NCBI GenBank assembly: GCA_019316985.1
Contig: CP079215.1
Location: forward strand, 1,860,001 to 1,924,000
Direction: 5' to 3'
Source of the DNA: Paraniabella defluvii
GTDB lineage: Bacteria > Bacteroidota > Bacteroidia > Chitinophagales > Chitinophagaceae
DNA: 64,000 nt
The notes below the pieces were generated by a model. The model saw only the letters and a list, made by a program, of their open reading frames with translations. It searched no databases and was not told where the DNA came from. The translations under genes and the position numbers were made by a program. Below are positions 52,182 to 62,520 of the stretch, one piece after another (within the stretch, counting starts at the first letter, position 1; each line of letters opens with the position of its first letter).

Positions 52182-54283
52182 ATGAAGAAAATTGCAGCGC
52201 TGTTATCCGGCATTTTTATTGTCAGTGTTTCTTTTAGCCAGCCTATTACGCTTGAAGATTACAATAGGGCCATAAGCTACTTTCGAAATAATCTCGCAAA
52301 AAAACCATATGGAACTTCAGCCTCACGCCCGCCTGGTTAAGAGACAGCAGCGGGTTTACCTATACCATTCAGGATGCCGATGGCACACACCGCAAAAAAT
52401 ACGATTTTAAAACAGGGGCTATATCCGATGCGCCAGACGAACCAACAGGCCAACGTACATGGGAGGGTAGCAGCCGGCGCCGTAACGAGGAAGCCGCTTC
52501 GCCCGATAAAAGCCAGGTTGCTTTTGTAAAAGATTACAACCTGTACCTCAAAAACGAACCAAGTAATGAAGCCAGGCAACTCAGTACTGATGGGGCAAAA
52601 AATTATGAATACGCCAGCTACTATGGCTGGGGAGAGTTGATAGAGGGAGAGAATGGCGAAAGAACGCCTCATTTTTCGGTTAACTGGTCTCCCGACTCTA
52701 AATGGCTGCAGGCCTATATATGCGACCTGCGTAACGGAAAAAAATGTATTTGCTGGACTGGAGTATCGACAGCCTCTACAAACCCAAATTACTGTCTTAT
52801 TACCGTGGTTCGCCCGGAGATACCGATATGGTATACATGACACCCGTAGTATTCAATACTGCAACAGGCGAAGCTCACCGGTTAGATGAGTTCAGGAATG
52901 TAAATACGGTTGGCTTTGAGTGGATACCCGGATCAGCCAAAGCTATTATTTATGAACGGGAGCGAGGCTATCAAAAAGTAAACCTTTACCTCTACGATCC
53001 TTCTACCAAAGCAAAGGAGCTGCTATATACCGAAAGTAGCCCAACCAATATCGACAACTTTAATTACCGGTTGGTTAGCGAGTGGAACCAGCTCATCTTT
53101 ACTTCGGAAAAAGACGGGTGGAAACAATTGTATGCCCTCAACCTGAAAGATAAAAAAGTAACCAGGCTTACACAAGGAGATTACTATGTAAATGATATTG
53201 GGTTGATCAACCGTAAAACGGGTGATATTTTTTTACAGCAAAAGGAAAAGAGGGTACCAACCCCTATTATGATTTTGCCTATAAACTCAATATTAAAACC
53301 CGGAAAACAACTTTGCTGACACCGGAAAAGGAAAATCATGAAGTCTATTTTTCACCCGATGGTAAGTTCCTGGTAGATAATATTTCAACCATGTCAAAAC
53401 CCAACCGTGCAGCTTTGCGCGATGGTGCTACAGGCAAGATATTAAAAGAGCTATCTCAAACACAGATCAATTTAGCCCAGGGTAAAACGCATCCTTTGCC
53501 GGAAGAATTTACCACGTTGGGGCGCGACGGGAAAACCACTATTTATGCTGCCATTTGGAAGCCATCCAACTTCGACCCTTCAAAAAGTACCCGGTCATAG
53601 ACCAAACTTATACGGGCCCGCATACTTATATGTTCCCTAACGGCTTTGGCAAAGCCCTCGGCAGGGGTAACCAGGCTTTGGCGGAGCTGGGATTTGTGGT
53701 AGTAGCCATTGACGGATTGGGAACCGCGGGAAGGTCAAGGCTTTTCATAATGTATCTTATAAAAATATGGGACAAAACCTGTTGGATCATGTAATTGCAA
53801 TTAAAGCCATGGGAAGACAATTTTCATGGATAGATACGACCAAAGTGGGCATTTTTGGCCATTCTGCAGGCGGTTATGACGCAGGGCATGCAGTTTTGGA
53901 ATTCCCGGATTTTTATAAGGTAGCGGTGGCCAGCTCTGCTGATCATGACTTCAGGATGGAAAAAGACTGGTGGCCTGAAATGTATATGGGCTGGCCGGTG
54001 GATAGCAGCTACCATAAAGTTTCCAATATTACCATGGCAGGCAACCTCAAGGGTAAGTTACTGATAGTGCATGGCGGTATCGACGAAAACGTAAAATTCA
54101 GCCACCTTTAAGCTGGCCGAGGCACTGGTAAATGCAGACAAGCAGTTTGATATGCTGATCCTGCCCAGTCAGCATCATGGCTATGTAGGAAAGGCTTCAG
54201 ACTATTTCCAGAAAAAGCTCTGGAACTACTTTGTTGAGCACCTGCGCGGTGTTGAGCCGATATGGGATTTTAAGCTTCGGTAA
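52182..54283 (+). CDS. S9-family peptidase (DPP IV-like), frameshifted
   Basis: A signal peptide (KKIAALLSGIFIVSVSFSQ) precedes an eight-bladed DPP IV-type propeller (for example FSVNWSPDSKWLQAYI, VGFEWIPGSAKAIIYERERG) and a C-terminal alpha/beta-hydrolase. The catalytic triad is Ser in VGIFGHSAGGYDAGH, Asp in VHGGIDENVKF and His in LPSQHHGYVGKASDYF. It would remove dipeptides from peptides in the periplasm or at the surface. At least five frame changes (about 52300, 52745, 53250, 53590, 53745, 54108). About 700 residues. Confidence 0.88.
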
Positions 54284-54289
54284 CAAAAA

Positions 54290-54316
54290 GAGGCGGGCTC
54301 TGTTGATGCCCGCCTC
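54290..54316. terminator. Bidirectional terminator between S9 peptidase and M43 protease
   Basis: The stem GAGGCGGGC / GCCCGCCTC with a 9-base loop lies between two convergent genes, 6 bases after one stop and 22 bases from the other; A-rich before and T-rich after. Confidence 0.8.
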
Positions 54317-54338
54317 AATTATTGAAACCCGGTTTTTA

Positions 54339-56360
54339 TTACTCTGTAATTACTGATACCACGCGGCTGAATTTAGTTGTTCCATCTTTATCTACCTGGG
54401 CTATCCTGACGTATTTTATATTATTCCCGTTGTTGTCTCCGCCGGCGTTGTCTCTTTTCTGGCAGGCTATAAAAACACCCCGGCTATCACCGCCGCTAGC
54501 AGCAACCATTTTCTGTTGGCCCTGAAGCTAAACAAAGAGAATAAGGCAACCAGCACCAATCCTAACGACACAACTGTACCTTTATTATCTATAGAAATAC
54601 TATAGCTCAACGACGATACCGATGTTCCGTTCACCGCCTTGCTGTCTACCTTAGCAATCCGGGCAAAATGTTCTCCATCAAAGGATGCCTCCACAAAGAA
54701 ATGGCCGTTATCCGTTTCGCTCTCTGTTTTCCAGTCAACAAAAATCTGGTCGTTCTTTATTTTAGCTGTTACTCCGCTAAATATAACCGGTAACGCTTCT
54801 TCTATGCTCACCCAAAAGTCTTCTGTCTGTCCATAAAGTAAGGCTCCTCCCGGTCCGAAATTGCTATTGGAAATAAAATCCGACCGAACCCGCATACGAA
54901 GCAGCTGGTTTTTAACAGTTCCCGCCGCGCTCAGGCTGGCCGCCGGAATTTGAACGGAATGACTGCCAACACCGGTACCGGCCGGAGTACTGCTATTTAA
55001 TATCAGCTCATCGTTGTCGAATACACCATTATTGTTGAAGTCAATCCATACTTTACAGGTTTGCTGGTTGTTACCCCGGTTGTTACAGTTAAGGTTGGGC
55101 TCGATGTTGCGGATAGCGTTGTTCAAAATTACAGGAATTGTCCAGGTAAAATTGTTGGTTATCGTCAACATAGCCGTAAGACTGGTAAGTTAAATTGCCC
55201 AGTGTTACATTCCATGGACCTAGTGCTGTTATAGTACTATTAGAATTGGTTAAAGGCACCTGGGTGGTATTGGCTTTAACTGCCGTAGCAGGCGGTGGCG
55301 TAGAAGCTACAGAAGTCATTAAACCAGCCCGGGCAATATTCAACGCAGCCATCATTCTGTCGCTCTGCCCGGCCGTAAAGCGGTCGAGGCACCCCCGTAA
55401 CCCATAATATTTTTTTGTATGCCATTATACGGGTTGTTGTTATAGCAGGGATTAGGATCGGTATTCAGGATAGCGCAGGCTCCTGCCTGGAGCAGGTTCT
55501 TTACCGGATCGGTATCGCAAACCTTATCGCCGATGGTGGAGCAGTTCGTTCCATCAGTTAGAGGCGGGCAGTTCGTTTGATCGCCGCCTTCAAAAGTATG
55601 ATACAATCCAAACGCGTGACCCAACTCGTGTGTAAGCGTAGTAGAAGATGGAGATATAAGTTGCGAGGCTATAATCATCATCCCTTCCTTGATATGAGCC
55701 GGGCGGTATGTTGACTCCAAAGGCAAGTTGGCATAACCGCCCACAAAAGTTCCGGCGGGAACATCTGCCGCAATTTTCCAAACCACCCAGATATTGTATA
55801 CAAGATTATTCGGCCAAAAACTCAGGCTTCTGATCGCTTCATTATCTGCCCCTGTAACAGTGGGGAGAACCAGGTACCACCACGCCATTCTCATCATAGC
55901 CCGGCACACCGCTGCCACTTACCCTGACAATGCCCGTACTTGCATTACAGTCTTGTGTTCTCTTCGCCAATGTAAACCTTATTGGCGTGGATGCGCCAAC
56001 GCTCCGGGTACTGGTTGCTGCAAAATCGGCGCTCAACCGGTCTATAGCCTCCTGGATCTGCAGGTCTGACGGGTTTACCCAGCCCGCAGGGTTACCTGAT
56101 GGAGCAATGACATGTACTACAACTGGTATCTCGTATGCCGGCCCGGGCAATACATTTAAATTCTGAAATTGCGCACGGGTTCTGATGATGTTATCAACCT
56201 CTTGTTGAATTTTGTATTCTGTACTGGCCAGTGTTTGTACATACTCGGCATTTTTTCGAAGGTGTTGATTCAGATAGTCGAATCCGCAAATGGCCTGCGA
56301 AAAAGATCGGCTACATAAAAAGACGGTGCTTGCAAGCAGAAAGAAGCGAAGAGCTCTCAT
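54339..56360 (-). CDS. M43 pappalysin/cytophagalysin-like metalloprotease with GEVED and membrane-split Fn3-like module, frameshifted
   Basis: A signal peptide (RFFLLASTVFLCSRSFSQ) leads to a propeptide region and a zinc metalloprotease domain with LTHELGHAFGLYHTF (HExxHxxGxxH) and the Met-turn NIMGYGGAS. A GEVED domain follows (VWIDFNNNGVFDNDE, QTEDFWVSIEEALPV). The C-terminal module from 54796 (ALPVIFSGVTA, WKTESETDNGHFFVEASFDG) then enters membrane helices around FRANRKW, a lipobox-like VFFIACQKRD and the last strands YVRIAQVDKDGTTKFS, ending VSVITE. Frame changes near 55855, 55380, 55145 and 54475. About 670 residues. No type IX sorting domain is present. Confidence 0.85.
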
Positions 56361-56540
56361 GGTGCTGTGTTATTGTGGTTTAGAAGTTTGATTTAGAGGG
56401 TCTAACCTAAAGGTAGGCGTTTCCGCAATATTTTTAATAAATACACGCGTTTTTCTGTTGGCTGCACCCTACATCTCAAACCAAAACCCGGCAAGCCCCT
56501 TACGTATTTATTAAACAGGGGCAAAGTTCACTGGCATCGC

Positions 56541-57046
56541 TTATTTTTTCTTAAACACGGGCACCGTGCTGCAGGGCTCTCCATACATCAGGCTTTTTAC
56601 CACGGGCAGCAAAACACGCGTTATTTCTGCATAGGCATCTTCGCCGATACCAATATCTCCACAGCCCTTAATTACTACGCGCTTATCCTGGTAATCCGCC
56701 AGGTTAATGGCATTAATACGGTTTAGCAGCAGCCGTTTTTAATTTCCTCTGTACTGCCGGTAGCAACAAAGCTCGCCAAGGGCTGCAAGTACGTTACAAT
56801 AAGCATATAGGCCCACAGCGGAACAATAGCATCGGCGGAGCAGGTAATACCCACCGTTTTACCGGCATATTGCTGCCAGTTGTGCTGCTTCAGCGCTTCA
56901 CGGAAGTCTTTCTCTTTTAAAATCATTTCCATGAAAAGGTAGTCCTTGATATCAAAAATGATCACTTCTTCCCGCGGATAAAAATCTTCGAGATTTAGGG
57001 TAATAATACCACTTTCAGCTACTTTATTCCTGATAACTTCTTCCAT
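56541..57046 (-). CDS. DUF2480 family protein, frameshifted
   Basis: Bacteroidota-specific cytoplasmic family of unknown function. From ATG at 57046: EEVIRNKVAESGIITLNLED, then LKEKDFREALKQHNWQQYAG, and after a frame change near 56735 the conserved end VVIKGCGDIGIGEDAYAEIT to SLMYGEPCSTVPVFKKK, with the invariant cysteines. ATG at 57085 would add 13 residues that family members do not have. About 168 residues. Confidence 0.83.
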
Positions 57047-57090
57047 GTCTACAATAACATATAACCTGCCGCTCTTGTTCAACATTGCCT

Positions 57091-57130
57091 AAAAACAGGA
57101 TCCCGGCATAAGCCGGGATCCAAAAAACAG
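57091..57130 (-). terminator. Terminator of the PpiD-like gene
   Basis: The 10-bp stem GGATCCCGGC / GCCGGGATCC with a 4-base loop lies at 57098-57121; on the minus strand it is followed by TGTTTTT. It is 24 bases after the PpiD-like stop. Confidence 0.8.
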
Positions 57131-57144
57131 TATAATCTTTTCGT

Positions 57145-59279
57145 CTAGTAGAATTTGCTGCGGTAGTCTTTAATGGTAGCGTCTTCTCTCAATGCCTGCA
57201 GCGACTGGAACTGCGCCTGCTGTTTAGCCTGCATAAAGCGCATCTTCCTGGCTTCCTCTACATTGGCTGCCTGAACAGGAGTATTGCTCAGGTTATCTAC
57301 CCTAACAACATAAACACCCTGTGTGCCGGCAATCGGTTCGCTTATAACCTTGTTTACGTTGGCTTTATTGAAGGAGGCACCAATTACTTTCGGCTCAAAG
57401 CCTAAAGTCATAGATGGCTGTCCTGCAAAACGAAGGCTGTCGGCCACTTCAACAGGCTTTTTCAAAGCTGTTGCTGCAGCCTCAAGGTAGTTACTTTTCC
57501 TATTTTATTGGTGATGATCTCTGCTTTCTTTTGGTTTACCAATAAAGGCTCCACCATCATTCTTGCTTTTGCGGGGCTCATCGTTCCTTCTTTATTGATC
57601 TCTGTAACCAAGGCCACCACGTAATGATCACCTACGCGGTCAGAAACCACATCTCCCAGATCGGCATTATAAATACTTTTAACCAACGCACGGGAAGCTC
57701 CCAGGCCCTGGATCATTGACCCGGTTGGAGGAAGATCCTGCGCTACAGATTTGAAAATGCCTTTTTCTTTCTGCAGCTTAGTTGCAGCGGCTTCAAATGT
57801 TTTTGGTCAGTAGCTTCAGATGCAAACTTGGTTGCCGCCTCATTCGCCACCCTATCCGTTTCTTCGCTGGCCTCAATAGGCTTGTTGATATATGCTATTT
57901 TATAACCTGTTGCACTTCCTTTTTGAGAAAGAATCTCGATATAATGATAACCATAGTCTGTTTTAACCACGCCTTTGGAACCCACAGGGTTTCCAAAAAT
58001 AAAATCGTTGAACGCCGGTACCATTTCTCCGGACGGAACATTATCATACACGCCGCCGTTGTTCACACTTCCCTGGTCGTTAGAAAACTTAATTACCATA
58101 GAATCAAAATTAGCGCCGTTGCGAATTGCAGCGCGCAACGCTGTCCGCGAGCTTTTTAGCAGTAGCAGTATCTCTGATAGGAATTTGCTGGCCTGTTTGA
58201 GGATCTGCCTGAACCGTACCGATTAATATGTGCCTGATCTTTACCGTGTCGGGGATGGACCTTGTCGCTATAATTTTAGCCAATGTATAAGATCCGCCAT
58301 CCAGGTAAGGTCCGTAAATATTACCAACGCCTACTTTAAAGATAGAATCTTTCATAGGTACCTGAATACGGTTGCCGCTGATAAATCCATCATAATAAGT
58401 ATTGATACCCTGGGTCATCAGGTAGTCTTTCATATTCTTAGCACTATCAAAGGCCGGTTTTAATGCTAAAATATTTTCTCTTGCCTGTGCGCTATCTGCA
58501 CCATTAGGCTGCGCATTAAACGCTACATAAGAAATGCTGCGGCTCTCCGTTTGCTTAAAGTCTTTTTGTGCTTGTCGATATAGCTTTGAATGTCGGCATC
58601 AGAGATCTTCACCGCAGAATCAGAGATGCTGGTATAAGGCTCTCTTACAAAAGAAACCTTTGAAATCATACTGTTTTGGGCATTTTCCTTTTCAATCATC
58701 CATTTAGGAAAGTTGATGCTGTTGGTTAACAACGCATCATATTTTTGCGCAAGGCGCTGAAAAACCATCTGGTCTAAAAAAGCGTTCAGCTGGGCTTTCT
58801 GCTCGGCTGTACCTTTTGTTTTAATCTGGTTAATCTGTTGTTGAGCAACAGAAGGGTTATACACACCGGTTTGAGGGTCTGTAAACGCCTGCTTTAACTC
58901 CTGGGGAGGGTTGGAGCCAAACAAAAGGTCGTTTAACTCTTTTTGCCAATATCAACACCCACTTTTTCAGCTTCCTGGGTTAACAATACCCGTGCAATTT
59001 CTGTATTCCACGCACTTTCGTTCGCCTGTTGATTGAGCATTTCGCCACTGGCGCCCATGCCTCTTTGCTGCATCATTTGCGATTGCTGCTCTACCAGTGC
59101 GTTGAACTGGGCAAAATCTACCGATTCGCCATTTATTTTACCGACAGTAGTTGAATCTCCTCTAAAAAGGCTACCTCCGTTCTCAAAAGCAAGCATTATA
59201 ACAAACACAACCAATGCCAAAGCAATAATTACGGCCATAACTTTGCCGTATTTGTCCTGGATTTTTGAATAACCGACAT
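57145..59279 (-). CDS. PpiD/SurA-like periplasmic peptidyl-prolyl isomerase, frameshifted
   Basis: After adding one A the start is MSVIQKIQDKYGKVMAVII, a single N-terminal membrane helix. A SurA_N/PpiD helical domain follows (DFAQFNALVEQQSQMMQQRG), then a parvulin domain with VKIRHILIGTVQAD and GGVYDNVPSGEMVPAFND and YGYHYIEILSQK, and a C-terminal helical domain ending DATIKDYRSKFY. At least five frame changes (about 59260, 58930, 58545, 58135, 57770, 57470). About 705 residues. It assists folding of outer membrane proteins. Confidence 0.87.
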
Positions 59280-59559
59280 AATATATTAATACATTAAATA
59301 AAAGGACGGCAAAAATAGGGTATTTGAAAGTATCAACAAATTGTGGAAAAATTAGGGTGCTGGCGCCCGAACTTTTTGTTTAACCGAACGGGAGGGGCGG
59401 GGTAGCAATGATTCAGGAAACAGCATCGCCGATTTCTTCGCGCCATTGCATCTTTAGCGGTGGATTTTTATACGCAGTTCAAGTCAATCATTCGTCGGCG
59501 CATAAGAGCTGCTCAATAAGCCCTGTTTTGCAGGCAATAACCAGGTTGCCCGGAAAAGT
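59280..59559. other. Intergenic region, no gene seen
   Basis: About 280 bases. Neither strand shows a family motif; frames of 30-60 residues are short and biased unlike the neighbours. It separates the pterin dehydratase gene from the PpiD-like gene on the minus strand. Confidence 0.4.
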
Positions 59560-59793
59560 CTATTTCAAAAGACCGTCAATTTTTTGGGCCAGTTTGTGGT
59601 CTTTTTCAGTTACTATGTCTCCCGCATCATGGGTACTTAGCCAAACGTCTACCATGTTATATACATTTTTCCATTCCGGATGGTGGTTCATTTTTTCTGC
59701 CTCCAGCGCAACCCGGGTCATAAAAGCAAAAGCCTCGCTAAAGTTGCCAAACTCAAACCTACGATACAGCTTATTCTGTTCTTCCTGCCACAT
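59560..59793 (-). CDS. phhB: 4a-hydroxytetrahydrobiopterin dehydratase (pterin-4a-carbinolamine dehydratase)
   Basis: 77 residues, intact. The family motif [20 protein letters not shown] with its two histidines and the tryptophan, plus [18 protein letters not shown], is complete. It recycles oxidised pterin from aromatic amino acid hydroxylases; no hydroxylase gene is adjacent. Confidence 0.92.
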   Translation of the reverse strand: MWQEEQNKLYRRFEFGNFSEAFAFMTRVALEAEKMNHHPEWKNVYNMVDVWLSTHDAGDIVTEKDHKLAQKIDGLLK

Positions 59794-59804
59794 AACATTG
59801 ATTT

Positions 59805-60248
59805 TTAGAAGATAAGGTATTCTTTGTTCTTTATTTTTTCGTTGGTCAGCTCTGTTACCAGTTGTACACCCGGTATATTCCGCAACATGGCTTTGATCTG
59901 GTCGAGGTACTCCTCGGTAACCGTATCATTTTTCATGAGCCACAAAAAATCGAGGTTTTTAAACTCGGGTAAAAGATACTCCCCATCATATAAATTATTA
60001 TATAAATAATGACAGAGTGCACTGTTGGGCTCATGGTATTCATACACGCTGAAAAAATATTGCCTCTTTTTTCGCTTCAGGTTAATCTCTATGTCGTGAT
60101 TGATCCTGAAGTTCAATTCGAGCATATTATTAAGATTCCAGCAAAACCTGTAATCTTTTACGGTTGTTACGATACCTAACAGCTTGGTGTCGTCAAAAAA
60201 ATTATCGATAATTTCCTGGGTATCCAGTTCCAGTTTCAGAACGGCCAT
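59805..60248 (-). CDS. IPExxxVDY family protein
   Basis: A Bacteroidota-specific family of unknown function. The name motif appears in variant form as [14 protein letters not shown]; the conserved start is [19 protein letters not shown]. About 147 residues from ATG at 60248; the frame is open to 60299 (TFTLNLPLANSKGNI), which would add 17 residues not seen in the family. It ends 11 bases before the dehydratase ATG. Confidence 0.78.
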   Translation of the reverse strand: MAVLKLELDTQEIIDNFFDDTKLLGIVTTVKDYRFCWNLNNMLELNFRINHDIEINLKRKKRQYFFSVYEYHEPNSALCHYLYNNLYDGEYLLPEFKNLDFLWLMKNDTVTEEYLDQIKAMLRNIPGVQLVTELTNEKIKNKEYLIF

Positions 60249-60371
60249 TATGTTTCCTTTACTGTTTGCTAATGGTAAGTTGAGGGTAAAGGTAGCCAAA
60301 AGATAAAGTGTGATTGCTTAAAGTTGCTATAAATCTCCGCATTTCGTAAACATATTTCGGGCATTGGCGGT

Positions 60372-60379
60372 TAAATTTG
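60372..60379 (+). promoter_or_regulatory. Bacteroidota -7 promoter element for feoB
   Basis: TAAATTTG matches TAnnTTTG, with TTTCGGG about 19 bases upstream as a possible -33 element, and lies 24 bases before the ATG at 60404. Confidence 0.55.
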
Positions 60380-60403
60380 CGGTTTTACGTATTGAAAAAT
60401 TCA

Positions 60404-62505
60404 ATGTTACATATTGCATTAGCAGGAAATCCCAACAGTGGAAAGACCTCCTTGTTTAATACCCTTACCGGATTAAACCAAAAGGTGGGAAATTTCCCGG
60501 GTGTTACTGTTGACAAAAAAACAGGAACCACTTCATTGGGCCATGGTACTGCAGAGGTGATTGATTTGCCGGGCACTTATAGCTTATACCCCGCAGGCTG
60601 GATGAGGAAGTTGCTTATAAGGTATTGCTTAACCAGGATATACATGTGGTGGCCGATGTGATTATTGCGGTGGCCGATGCCAGCAGCCTGAAGCGGAACC
60701 TGCTTTTTGTACACAAATAATAGACCTGAAACGGCCGGTGGTGGTAGCCCTTACCATGATGGATATTGCACGCAAGAAAGGTATCCAGATAGACGTTCCC
60801 GAAATGGAGCGGGAGTTGGGGGTACCCGTGGTAGCTGTAAACCCGCGGAAAAATAAAGGGATAAGCGAGCTAAAAAAGGCCATTGAACTGGTATCGGGCA
60901 AGCTGTATAAACCTGCTGCCAGGAACTTTATTGATATTGCTGCCTTAGCGCCGGGAGCCATTAAGCAAGCCCAGCTGGCGGTGCCGCATATCGGCGATTA
61001 TGAGGCCATTCATTATTTAATCAACCATGAAACTTTTGCCCTGCCGGATGATGTGCAGGAGCAGATAGAGCAGGCGGAAACAGACAACCAGTTTAACCCT
61101 GCCCGTACCCAGGCCGAAGAAATTCTACAACGGTACACACGTATCAATCATATCCTCAGCCAGGCTGTAGTTTTTCCGGATCCTCAAAAAGATCAAGGCT
61201 GACGGAAAGGCTTGATAATGTATTCCTGCACCGGTACTGGGGCTATGCCATCTTACTAACAGTACTGTTTCTTTTGTTTCAGTGCGTTTTTTTGCTGGCT
61301 TCTTACCCCATGGACTGGATAGATGCGGGTACTGCCGCATTCGGTGGCTGGTTGGGAGATATGCTTCCGGAAAACAATTTTACCGACCTGCTTATTAATG
61401 GCCTGGTGGCCGGACTGGGAGGCATCGTTATTTTCATTCCCCAGATCATGATCCTGTTTGGCCTGATCACCCTGCTTGAAGATACCGGCTACATGGCGCG
61501 TATCAGTTTTTAACAGACCGGGTAATGCGCTCTGTAGGGTTGAATGGTAAAAGCGTAATGCCCATGATCAGTGGCTTTGCCTGTGCGGTACCGGCTATTA
61601 TGAGCGCCCGGAATATTGAAAACCGGAAGGAGCGCCTTAACCACCATACTGGTTACGCCACTTATGAGCTGCTCTGCCCGCCTACCCGTATATATCATTT
61701 TAACGGCTATTGTTATTCCCAAAACCTATATAGCCGGGTTTATTAGCGTACAGGGGTTGGTAATGATGGGACTTTACCTGATCGGGATTGTTTTTGCAAT
61801 GGCCGTGTCGTACGTAGCCAAATGGTTTATCAAGATAAAAGAAAAGAGTTTTTTTATTCTCGAATTACCGGTTTACCGCGCACCCCGCTGGAAAAATGCC
61901 CTGCACACCATGATCGAAAAAGCCCGGATTTTCGTGATACAAGCCGGTAAGATCATTTTGATCATTAGCCTGGCGCTTTGGTTTTTAAGCTCCTTTGGCC
62001 CTAAGGAAAGAATGCATCGGGCACACACGCAATATGAGCAGCAATTAGCCCAGCCCCATGCCGATACAACGCTGGTAGAAGAGCAATACAGTACCGCCAA
62101 ACTGGAAAACTCCTACGCCGGTATAATGGGTAAAGCTATTGAGCCGGTTATCAGGCCTCTGGGTTACGACTGGAAGATCGGTATCGCCTTAATTACCTCA
62201 TTCGCCGCAAGAGAAGTGTTTGTGGGTACTATGGCTACACTATACAGCGTGGAAGACGACGGAGAGGAAAACCTGGCATTGCAGGAAAAAATGCAACGGG
62301 CCACTTTCTCCGATGGCAGCAAAGTATTTACCTTAGCCACCGGGGTTTCATTAATGTTGTTTTATGTTTTTGCCATGCAGTGTATGAGTACCCTGGCTAT
62401 TGTAAAAGGGAAACCGGCAGCTGGAAATGGCCCCTGATACAACTGGGTTATATGACCTTTTTGGCATACGTAATTAGCCTGATTGCTTATCAGCTTCTAA
62501 AATAG
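60404..62505 (+). CDS. feoB: Ferrous iron transporter FeoB, frameshifted
   Basis: A GTPase-linked Fe2+ channel of the inner membrane. The G1 motif [15 protein letters not shown] is at residue 5, then [11 protein letters not shown] and [12 protein letters not shown] (G3). The membrane gate domain contains [29 protein letters not shown] and [14 protein letters not shown], with [20 protein letters not shown] near the C-terminus. Frame changes at least near 60600, 60705, 61190, 61510, 61655 and 62425. About 700 residues. FeoA is not seen beside it. Confidence 0.92.
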
Positions 62506-62520
62506 TTATCCGTTTTTTAT

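Noticed and set aside
59408..59815. Plus-strand open frame of 135 codons
   Set aside because: It overlaps the pterin dehydratase gene in antisense and shows no family pattern; it is a shadow frame.
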